Source: SG8-41 sp035574195
GTDB taxonomy: Bacteria; Pseudomonadota; Gammaproteobacteria; Burkholderiales; SG8-41
Assembly: GCA_035574195.1 (NCBI GenBank)
Contig: DATLZE010000058.1
Span: 1-10,300, forward strand
Direction of reading: 5' to 3'
Length of the DNA: 10,300 nt
A program made the translations under genes and the position numbers. The notes below the pieces were generated by a model. That model saw only the letters and a program-made list of their open reading frames with translations, was not told the DNA's origin and did not search any database. This document shows positions 1 to 6,398 of the stretch, piece by piece; the first letter of the stretch is position 1; every line of letters begins with the position of its first letter.

Positions 1-1258
1 CGGTTGCGGCGAGCTGCAGCGGCTGGTTGGGGCGATAGGAGTACTCGCCCTGCAGGGCGATTCCCGCCGGCCCCGAAGTGTTGAAGCTCGCGCCATAGAG
101 CCGGATGTTGCGAGGATATTCGACGAAATAGTTGCCGGCTACCAGCGGCACCGCGGTCGGCACGCAGGGCGCCTGCCCCAGCGGATTGAACCCGAAGAGC
201 ACGTTGACGTTGATCAGCGTGCTGCCGGCGCCGCAAGTGGGCAGCCCGAGGGCGCTTCCCGGGGCCACGCTGACCGCGCCGCGCACGCCCGAGATGAGCG
301 GGGCACGGCTGTGGTAGTTCACGAAATAGAAGCCGAATTCCGTGTTGTTGAGCTCGGGAACCAGCAACCGCAGCGCCCCGCCCCACTGATCGCTGTCGCC
401 CGGGCCGCGGTCGAGCGAGCGCGGCGCCCAGGCCGAGCCCCCCAGCGCGAAGAGGCCCGTCGGGCCGTGCTGATCGTTGCGCCGCCCGAATCCGATGAAG
501 GCGCGGTCGCCGTCGTCGCTGACGAAGTCGTTGGTGCTGAAATAGGACCCGCGCGGATCGAGCACGATGCGCCGGTGCTTGAACTGGTAGAAGGCCTCCA
601 CCGCCAGCCGGTCGCCGAGCTGCTGCGAGGCCCAGAGCATGGGCTGCGGCAGCAGCGCCTCGCGCAGCTCCGCGCCGGGGCTGCGCAGCCGCGCGAGGTC
701 CAGCGGGTTGATCACGTTGATCCCGTTCGGGATGAACGTGCTCTCGCCCCAGCTCACCACCTGCTGGCCGAGCCGCGCGTTGAGGCGCCGCCCGCCCCCG
801 CCAAATTCGCCGTAGACGAAGAGATCGAGCAGCTGCGCGTCGCGCGCGAGCCGGTCGTGGCCGCGCGGGCCGAAGCCGGCGACGGCGCTCACGGGCTGCT
901 CGCTGTAGGCGAAGTCGTAGAAATACGTGCCGCGCGCGAACACGCCGGCGGAGCCCTGCTTCAGCTCCAGCTCGTGGGTCACCCGCAGCGGATTGGAAAA
1001 GAGCTTGTCCCTGCCGTAGTTGAGATCGCCGTCGTCCTCGTTGGGCGAGCGCGAAGTGCCACCGTTGGCGATGCCGATCAGCGCCGGGTCGCGGCCCTGC
1101 GCGCGCCAGGACCCGCCCAAGGTAACGGTGGTGTCGAAGCTGCCGATGACCTCGCCCGCCGGGTTCTTGATCTGGAAAGCACGAGCTGCCGGCGGCCACA
1201 GCACCGCAAGCGCCGCCGCGGCGGCGATGCCGAGCCGGAAGATGCAGGTATTCTTCAT
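1..1258 (-). CDS. DUF1302 family outer-membrane-type protein (C-terminus beyond left edge)
   Basis: Only the first 419 codons (down to base 2) are in the window; there is no stop before the left edge. Residues 1-27 look like a Sec signal peptide: basic start (MKN), an alanine/leucine core and an ARA cleavage site before FQI. The mature part has the hallmarks of DUF1302: an early beta-rich stretch with FDTTVTLGGSWR and DPALIGIANGG, then QVVSWGESTFIPNGINVINP, followed by LARLRSPGAELREALLP. Long aromatic, Gly/Asn-rich alternating segments fit an outer-membrane beta-barrel. DUF1302 proteins are usually found with DUF1329 partners and are linked to hydrophobic or steroid-like substrates, but their biochemical role is not established. 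The ATG is preceded by AGGGAGG three bases upstream, which is strong but close. It lies 95 bases downstream of the fadN stop on the same strand, so it probably belongs to the same transcript. The family call is firm; a transport role is inference. Confidence 0.85.
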   Translation of the reverse strand, partial: MKNTCIFRLGIAAAAALAVLWPPAARAFQIKNPAGEVIGSFDTTVTLGGSWRAQGRDPALIGIANGGTSRSPNEDDGDLNYGRDKLFSNPLRVTHELELKQGSAGVFARGTYFYDFAYSEQPVSAVAGFGPRGHDRLARDAQLLDLFVYGEFGGGGRRLNARLGQQVVSWGESTFIPNGINVINPLDLARLRSPGAELREALLPQPMLWASQQLGDRLAVEAFYQFKHRRIVLDPRGSYFSTNDFVSDDGDRAFIGFGRRNDQHGPTGLFALGGSAWAPRSLDRGPGDSDQWGGALRLLVPELNNTEFGFYFVNYHSRAPLISGVRGAVSVAPGSALGLPTCGAGSTLINVNVLFGFNPLGQAPCVPTAVPLVAGNYFVEYPRNIRLYGASFNTSGPAGIALQGEYSYRPNQPLQLAAT

Positions 1259-1260
1259 GC

Positions 1261-1268
1261 TCCTCCCT
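1261..1268 (-). promoter_or_regulatory. Ribosome binding site of the DUF1302 gene
   Basis: On the minus strand AGGGAGGA lies just upstream of the ATG at 1258. The core GGAGG is only about three bases from the start, shorter than ideal. The signal peptide begins exactly at this ATG, which supports the start choice. Confidence 0.55.
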
Positions 1269-1336
1269 GAGATCGCTGCAGCAAGCAGTGTTCGAGCCCT
1301 CGGCCGCCGCGCAACTCGTCTTGTTACCGCCGGCCG

Positions 1337-1342
1337 ATTCTA
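1337..1342 (-). promoter_or_regulatory. Possible -10 element (TAGAAT) before the DUF1302 gene
   Basis: TAGAAT on the minus strand matches the sigma70 -10 consensus at five of six positions and sits 79 bases upstream of the DUF1302 start, in the gap after fadN. No convincing -35 hexamer is seen at 16 to 18 bases. It would allow partly independent expression of the DUF1302 gene. Weak call. Confidence 0.2.
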
Positions 1343-1349
1343 CCGCAAG

Positions 1350-1368
1350 CCGCTCAATTCCTGAGCGG
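1350..1368 (-). terminator. Short hairpin over the fadN stop codon, weak attenuator or terminator candidate
   Basis: A perfect 7-bp inverted repeat (CCGCTCA / TGAGCGG) with a 5-base loop covers the TGA stop of fadN at 1354-1356. No run of T follows it on the minus strand, so it does not look like an intrinsic terminator. It could be an mRNA-stabilising or partly attenuating stem between fadN and the DUF1302 gene, or chance. Confidence 0.2.
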
Positions 1369-3843
1369 TTTCCCGGTCTTGAGCATGTGCTCGATCCTGG
1401 CCTGGGTCTTCTCGGTGGCGATGAGCTCCATGAAATGCCGGCGTTCGAGATCGAGCAGCCATGCCTCGTCCACCAGGCTTCCGCCCTCCACCTCGCCGCC
1501 GCACAACACGGTCGCGATCTTGGAGCCGATCAGATAGTCGTGCTCGGAGATGTGTCCGCCCTCGAGCAGGTTCACCATGAACGCCTTGAGGGTCGCGATC
1601 GCGCTGCGGCCCGCCACCGGGATCGCGTTGGGGCGCAACGGCGGCCGGTAGCCAGCCGCGGCGAGGGCGCGCAGCTCGGCTTTCGCGGCCTCCAGCAGCT
1701 CGAAACGGTTCATCACGATACGGTCGGCCGGGCGCAGATATCCGAGCTCGCGCGCGTGCTCGGCGCTCCTGCTCACCTCTGCCGTCGCCACCGCCTTGAA
1801 GTACTTCTGCAAGCAAGAGAACAGGTCGCCGCCCCGCGCCTCGGCCGCCGCGCGCAGCGCAAGCTCCTTGCAGCCGCCCCCCGCCGGCAGCAGCCCGACG
1901 CCCGCCTCGACCAGCCCGATGTAGCTCTCGAGGGTAGCCACCGCCCGGTCGCAGTGCATGATGAACTCGCAGCCGCCGCCCAGGGCGAGACCGTCCACCG
2001 CAGCCACCGTCGGCACCATGGAGTACTTGAGCGCCTGCGTGGTCGCCTGGAACTGCTCGACCAGCCGCTCCACCTCGGCGAGCCGCCCCGCCATCAGCTG
2101 GTCGGCAACCCCGAGGCTGCGCGCAGCTTTCAACGCGAACGATTCCGCCTCGCGCCTGATCTGCCGGAAGAGTTTCCCGAACGCGGAGGGCTGTGCGGGC
2201 CGCGAGCCCCCCGCCGGCGTTCGCTTGAGGTTCGCCCCCGCCGAGAACGGCGGCTCGGTCTGCCAGATGACGAGGCCCAGATAGCCGCGCTCGGCCTCCT
2301 CCAGCGCACGCAGCACACCCTCGAGCACCTCCTCGCCGATCGTGTGCATGCGGCTCTTGAAGCTCGCGATCGCGATGTCGTCGCCGGTGTGCCAGCACCG
2401 CACGCCGTCGGTCTCGAAGATGGTCTCCCCGTACCTCGCCTCCTCCCCCAGCATCCGGTCGGGAAAGGCCTGCCTGCGATAGACGGGCAGCGCGGAACGC
2501 GGCCGGTACGCGCGCGCCGCCGGCGAGAACGAGCCCTGGGGGCCGTGCACGCCGGTGCGTCCCGGCTCCATCGCCCACTCGGGCAGCGGCACGCCGGCCA
2601 GCGCTTCGCCGGCGGCGATGTCCTGCGCGATCCAGCCGGCGACACGCTGCCAGCCCGCCGCCTGCCAGATCTCGAAGGGCCCGCGCTCCCAGCCGAAGCC
2701 CCAGCGGAGCGCGAGGTCGAGATCGCGCGCGCTGTCCGCGATCGCGGCGAGATGCACCGCGCAGTAGTGCCATGTATCGCGGTAGATCGCCCACAGGAAC
2801 CGGGCCTGCGGATGCTGCGAGGCGCGCAGCCCGGAGAAACGCGCTGCGACATCCTCGTTCTTGAGCAGGCGGACGACTTCCTCGTCCGCCTTGCCGTCGG
2901 CCGGGCGGTAGCTGCGCGTCGCGGGATCGAGCACGTGGATGTCGGCTCCGATCTTCTGGTACACCCCCCTGCGGGTCTTCTGCCCGAGCGCGCCCTGCTC
3001 GATCAGCTCCTTCAGCCACTGCGGCAACTCGTAGTGGCGGTGCCAAGGATCGTCCGCAAGCGTCTCCTTCATGGTGTTGACGACATGGGCGAAAGTATCG
3101 AGCCCGACCACGTCCGCGGTGCGGAAGGTGGCGCTCTTCGGGCGGCCGATCAGCGTGCCGGTCAGCGCGTCCACCACGTCGCAGCCGAGACCGAGCCGCT
3201 GCGCGTGATGCACGGTGGCGAGCATCGAGAACACGCCGATGCGGTTGGCGATGAAATTGGGCGTGTCCTTCGCGCGGATCACGCCCTTGCCGAGCGTGGT
3301 GACGAGGAATTTTTCGAGCTGGTCGAGTATCGCGGCGTCGGTCGTGGCCGCCGGCACCAGCTCGACGAGATGCATGTAGCGGGGAGGATTGAAGAAATGC
3401 ACCCCGCAGAATCGCTTGCGGAGCGGCTCCGGAAGCGATTCCGAAAGCCTATTGACGGACAACCCGGAAGTATTGGTGGCGAGGACGGCGTGATCGGCGA
3501 TGCAGGGAGCCACCTTGCGATAGAGCTCCACCTTGAGGTCCATCCGCTCGGCGATCGCCTCGATGACGAGGTCGCACTCCTTGAGCAGCTCGAGGTGCTG
3601 GTCATAGTTCGCCGGTCGAATAAAGCTCGCTTTCGACGAGGTCGAGAGCGGGCTGGGCTCGAGCTTCTTGAGGTTCTCGATCGCCTTCAGCACGTTGCCG
3701 TTGGGATCGCCCTCCCTGGCGGGAAGCTCGAAGAGGATGGCCGCGACGTTGGCGTTGACGAGGTGCGCGGCGATCTGCGCGCCCATGACGCCGGCGCCGA
3801 GCACCGCCGCCTGGCGCACGACGAAGGGAGAAGCTGACGGCAT
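1354..3843 (-). CDS. fadN: FadN-type bifunctional 3-hydroxyacyl-CoA dehydrogenase / enoyl-CoA hydratase
   Basis: 829 residues. It performs the two middle steps of beta-oxidation: hydration of 2-enoyl-CoA and NAD-dependent oxidation of 3-hydroxyacyl-CoA. The N-terminal dehydrogenase has the dinucleotide-binding motif GAGVMG (about 16-21), the NTSG loop (124-127) and the catalytic pair H149 (GVHFFNP) and E161 (LVELV). A dehydrogenase C-terminal domain follows, with a second copy-like segment near 345-420. The crotonase/hydratase domain is last: FSAGANL (533-539), LALGGGCEF with E626, and LVEAGVGLLPAGGGC with E646, so both catalytic glutamates are present. The dehydrogenase-then-hydratase order is that of Bacillus FadN, opposite to E. 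coli FadB. It is longer than typical FadN (about 790) because of extra residues around 543-605. I chose the ATG at 3843 because GGGAGGT precedes it and the NAD fold begins at once. An in-frame GTG at 3954 overlaps the upstream stop and would add 37 residues. Cytoplasmic. Confidence 0.93.
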   Translation of the reverse strand: MPSASPFVVRQAAVLGAGVMGAQIAAHLVNANVAAILFELPAREGDPNGNVLKAIENLKKLEPSPLSTSSKASFIRPANYDQHLELLKECDLVIEAIAERMDLKVELYRKVAPCIADHAVLATNTSGLSVNRLSESLPEPLRKRFCGVHFFNPPRYMHLVELVPAATTDAAILDQLEKFLVTTLGKGVIRAKDTPNFIANRIGVFSMLATVHHAQRLGLGCDVVDALTGTLIGRPKSATFRTADVVGLDTFAHVVNTMKETLADDPWHRHYELPQWLKELIEQGALGQKTRRGVYQKIGADIHVLDPATRSYRPADGKADEEVVRLLKNEDVAARFSGLRASQHPQARFLWAIYRDTWHYCAVHLAAIADSARDLDLALRWGFGWERGPFEIWQAAGWQRVAGWIAQDIAAGEALAGVPLPEWAMEPGRTGVHGPQGSFSPAARAYRPRSALPVYRRQAFPDRMLGEEARYGETIFETDGVRCWHTGDDIAIASFKSRMHTIGEEVLEGVLRALEEAERGYLGLVIWQTEPPFSAGANLKRTPAGGSRPAQPSAFGKLFRQIRREAESFALKAARSLGVADQLMAGRLAEVERLVEQFQATTQALKYSMVPTVAAVDGLALGGGCEFIMHCDRAVATLESYIGLVEAGVGLLPAGGGCKELALRAAAEARGGDLFSCLQKYFKAVATAEVSRSAEHARELGYLRPADRIVMNRFELLEAAKAELRALAAAGYRPPLRPNAIPVAGRSAIATLKAFMVNLLEGGHISEHDYLIGSKIATVLCGGEVEGGSLVDEAWLLDLERRHFMELIATEKTQARIEHMLKTGKPLRN

Positions 3844-3853
3844 GAACTTCCCC

Positions 3854-3860
3854 ACCTCCC
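3854..3860 (-). promoter_or_regulatory. Ribosome binding site deciding the fadN start
   Basis: GGGAGGT on the minus strand is 10 bases upstream of the ATG at 3843. It favours this start over the in-frame GTG at 3954, whose extra codons include several rare ones for this genome (CTA, AGG, ACA). Confidence 0.6.
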
Positions 3861-3875
3861 TGGACCGGATGACGG

Positions 3876-3884
3876 ATTCTAGCA
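3876..3884 (-). promoter_or_regulatory. Possible extended -10 promoter for fadN
   Basis: TGCTAGAAT on the minus strand matches the extended -10 pattern TGn plus TATAAT with one mismatch, in the 107-base gap between the thioesterase stop and fadN. A start of transcription near 3869 would leave a leader of about 25 bases containing the GGGAGGT site. No clear -35 is seen, as is allowed for extended -10 promoters. It may be an internal promoter of the cluster. Confidence 0.3.
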
Positions 3885-3950
3885 CGCGCTGCGCAGCCGG
3901 AACGGAGCGAGCCGCGTGCGCTGTGAGCGAGCGCTGCAGCGAGCCCGCGG

Positions 3951-4358
3951 TCACGGCCGCTGCGATACGGGGCGCGGCCGGCGGTTCTCATCCACCGCGA
4001 CGTAGGTCAGCGTCGCCTCGGTGACTTTCACCACTTCATCGCGCTGCGGCTTGCGCTGCGCGTAGACCTCGACATAGACCGTGATCGAGGTGCGCCCCAC
4101 GCGCACCACTTCGGCGTAGAGGCTCACGAGATCGCCCACGAAAACCGGCTGCTTGAAGACGAAGGAGTTGACCGCCACGGTGGCCACGCGCCCGCGCGCG
4201 AGCCGCACCGCGGCGACGCTGCCCGCGATGTCCACCTGCGCCATGATCCAGCCGCCGAAAATGTCCCCGTGCTGGTTGGCGTCGGCCGGCATGGGGACCA
4301 CGCGCAGCGTCGGCTCCTTGCCGGCCGGGAGGGTCGTGATCGGGTGTGGCTCGCTCAT
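3951..4358 (-). CDS. yciA: YciA-type acyl-CoA thioesterase (hotdog fold)
   Basis: 135 residues, the usual size for single-hotdog YciA proteins. It hydrolyses acyl-CoA to free acid and CoA in the cytoplasm; family members act as oligomers. The family signature is clear: ADANQHGDIFGGWIMAQVD at about 25-43, with N28 and D43 at the positions conserved in the active site, then a hotdog beta-sheet with NSFVFKQPVFVGDLVSLYAEV and VYVEVYAQR. The ATG at 4358 directly precedes SEPHPITTLPAG, a normal start for the family. The ribosome site is poor (GGAT only). The gene sits between an acyl-CoA synthetase and FadN on the same strand, so its product acts against the synthetase: it may recycle CoA or clear dead-end acyl-CoA. 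Substrate range cannot be read from the sequence. Family call firm. Confidence 0.92.
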   Translation of the reverse strand: MSEPHPITTLPAGKEPTLRVVPMPADANQHGDIFGGWIMAQVDIAGSVAAVRLARGRVATVAVNSFVFKQPVFVGDLVSLYAEVVRVGRTSITVYVEVYAQRKPQRDEVVKVTEATLTYVAVDENRRPRPVSQRP

Positions 4359-4457
4359 GACATCCGGTAATGAAGCGCCGTGGTGACGAAGCCAGCGCCG
4401 CCTCTCGCCACTGCCTCGTCGCGCAGCCTCCTCGTTCTGCCACCGGGCCGCTGCCGG

Positions 4458-6263
4458 TCAGTGGCCGGCGTACATCCGGTCAATCTCCGCGTTGAATCGC
4501 TCCATCACCTGCGCACGCCTGAGCTTCAGGGTCGGCGTGAGCAGCCCGTTCTCGACGGTCCAGGGCTCCAGCACCGCCGCCGCGCGCCGCACCTGCGCAT
4601 ATCCCGGAAACGCCTTCATCTGGGCGGCGATGCGCGCGAGCAGCAGTTCCTCGACCCGCCTCGAGCGCAGCACCTCTGCCGAGGCGGCGTCGAGCCCGTT
4701 GCCAGCGGCGAGCTTCTTCCAGTGTTCGGCGTTGAGCACGGCGAGCACGCTGAGATATGGCCTCGCCTCGCCCACCAGCATCACCTGCTCGAACAGGGGA
4801 TCGCGCGCGATCGCCGCCTCGACGTCACCCGGGGGCACCTTCTCGCCGTTGGAGAGCACGATGATTTCCTTCAGCCGCCCCGTGATGTAGACGTGCCCCT
4901 GCGCGTCCAGGCGCGCGGTGTCCCCCGAGTTGAGCCAGCCGTCGGGGCCGAGGATCGCGCGGGTCGCCTCCGGGTTGTTCCAGTAGCCCAGCATCACGTT
5001 CGGCCCCTTGATCATGAGCGCGCCGTTCTCTCCGATCCTCACCTCGACGCCCGGGATCGGCCGGCCCACGCTCGCAGGTACGTTGTCCTCGGGAACGTTG
5101 GCGCACACGACCGGGCTCGATTCGGTCATGCCGTAGCCCTGCAGCACCGTCAGTCCCAGCCCGAGAAACACCCGCGAGATCTCGGGCGGCAGCGCTGCGC
5201 CCCCGGAGATCGCGGCGCGCACGCGCCCGCCGAGCCGGGCCACGATCTTTTTGGCCACCAGCGCTTCGAGCACAGGCCACAGCAGGAAAGACGGCCTCCA
5301 CGGGCCGCGTCCCTGCGCGTGCTCGAAGCGTGCGTAGCCCACCTCGACCGCGAGCTCGAAGAGCTTCTTCTTGAGCGCCGGGCCCGCATCGAGCGCTTCG
5401 CGGATGCGGCCGTAGACCCGCTCGTAGATGCGCGGCACCGAGATGAGCAGCGTCGGGCGCACCGTTTGCAGGTCCTCCGCGAGCAGCGGGATGCCGCGCG
5501 AGTACGCGGTGGTGGAACCCGTCATGATCGCGAGGTAGTAGCCGCAGGTGCGCTCGAGGGCGTGCGACAGCGGCAGGAAGGACAGGAACACATCCTCGTG
5601 GCCTGCCACCAGCACGCTGCAGCTGGCGGCGGCATTCGACAGGATATTGTGATGCGAGAGCATCACGCCCTTGGGGCGGCCGGTCGTGCCAGAGGTGTAC
5701 ACGATGGTGGCGAGCGCGTTCGGATCGCGCGGCAGATGGCGCGTCTCGCCTCCCTCGTCCGGCAGCCATTCGGCGAGCGGCCGCAGCCGCGGCTCCCCGC
5801 AATCCGGCACCGCACTGAGCGCGACGATGCGCGCGAGCCCGCCGAGCCGCTCCTTCACTTCGGCGAGTTGCCGCCACTGCTCGGCGCCTTCGATCAGCAG
5901 CACCTTGCAGCCCGCGTCGTCGAGGATGTAGCTGACGTTGTCCGGGCGGTCCTGCGTGTAGAGCGGCACCACCACGAGGCCCAACCCGAGCGCGGCTTGA
6001 TCGTAGATCACCCACTCGGGGCAGTTCCTGAGCATCACCGCCACCCGGTCCCCGGGCGCCAGCCCCTCGCGCTCGAGCGCCGCCTGCCAGCGCGCGACCT
6101 GGCGGTCGATTTGAGCCCAGGTGTAATCGCGCCAGTTGCGGTGCGGCTCGTTGTAGGCGCGGTACGCGACGAGCTCCGGGGTGCGCCGGACGCGCTCGCG
6201 GAACAGCCCGTCGAGCGTGACCGCGGCCTCGACCGGAATCAGGTGACTTGCGGCTTGTCCCAC
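4458..6263 (-). CDS. Long-chain acyl-CoA synthetase (AMP-forming, ANL superfamily)
   Basis: About 601 residues from the chosen GTG. It activates fatty acids with ATP and CoA through an acyl-adenylate. Motifs, numbered from this start: the phosphate loop YTSGTTGRPKG (189-199), the adenylate site QGYGMTES (375-382), the ATP-ribose aspartate in WLNSGD (448), the hinge TGRLKE (461-466) and the catalytic lysine K580 in PTLKLRR. Long-chain type (FadD15-like) features include SFLPLSHALERT (228-239) and ISVPRIYERVYGRI. The start is uncertain: the frame is open up to a GTG at 6380, with another GTG at 6293, and no ATG. The family usually begins a few residues before TLDGLFRERV, which favours GTG at 6263 (GGACC about 7 bases upstream, weak) or 6293. 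It lies 135 bases after fadE and 99 before the thioesterase, on the same strand. Substrate chain length is inferred from the family. Confidence 0.9.
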   Translation of the reverse strand: MGQAASHLIPVEAAVTLDGLFRERVRRTPELVAYRAYNEPHRNWRDYTWAQIDRQVARWQAALEREGLAPGDRVAVMLRNCPEWVIYDQAALGLGLVVVPLYTQDRPDNVSYILDDAGCKVLLIEGAEQWRQLAEVKERLGGLARIVALSAVPDCGEPRLRPLAEWLPDEGGETRHLPRDPNALATIVYTSGTTGRPKGVMLSHHNILSNAAASCSVLVAGHEDVFLSFLPLSHALERTCGYYLAIMTGSTTAYSRGIPLLAEDLQTVRPTLLISVPRIYERVYGRIREALDAGPALKKKLFELAVEVGYARFEHAQGRGPWRPSFLLWPVLEALVAKKIVARLGGRVRAAISGGAALPPEISRVFLGLGLTVLQGYGMTESSPVVCANVPEDNVPASVGRPIPGVEVRIGENGALMIKGPNVMLGYWNNPEATRAILGPDGWLNSGDTARLDAQGHVYITGRLKEIIVLSNGEKVPPGDVEAAIARDPLFEQVMLVGEARPYLSVLAVLNAEHWKKLAAGNGLDAASAEVLRSRRVEELLLARIAAQMKAFPGYAQVRRAAAVLEPWTVENGLLTPTLKLRRAQVMERFNAEIDRMYAGH

Positions 6264-6306
6264 AGCTCGGTCCAGAAGCAGGTCCGTGTGCACCAGCTCG
6301 TGCCGT

Positions 6307-6315
6307 ATTCTGCCA
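6307..6315 (-). promoter_or_regulatory. Possible -10-like element before the acyl-CoA synthetase
   Basis: TGGCAGAAT on the minus strand resembles an extended -10 (TGn plus CAGAAT). It lies in the gap between fadE and the synthetase, 43 bases upstream of the GTG at 6263. If used, transcription would start near 6300, fitting the 6263 start better than 6293 or 6380. No -35 is clear. Weak call. Confidence 0.2.
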
Positions 6316-6398
6316 CGGTGGAGGCGAGGCGGACCCGGAACCGGCGCGCAGCGCAGCTCGATCGCGCGCCCGGCCGCCACCTCGTCATCGCGTCACCA

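Noticed and set aside
311..1270. A 319-codon plus-strand open frame opposite the DUF1302 gene
   Set aside because: The minus strand encodes a signal peptide and DUF1302 signature motifs through the same stretch; the plus-strand product has no domain features.
1288..3837. An 849-codon plus-strand open frame opposite fadN
   Set aside because: Low-complexity Arg/Leu/Glu/His composition without motifs; antisense shadow of a well-supported fadN with all catalytic residues.
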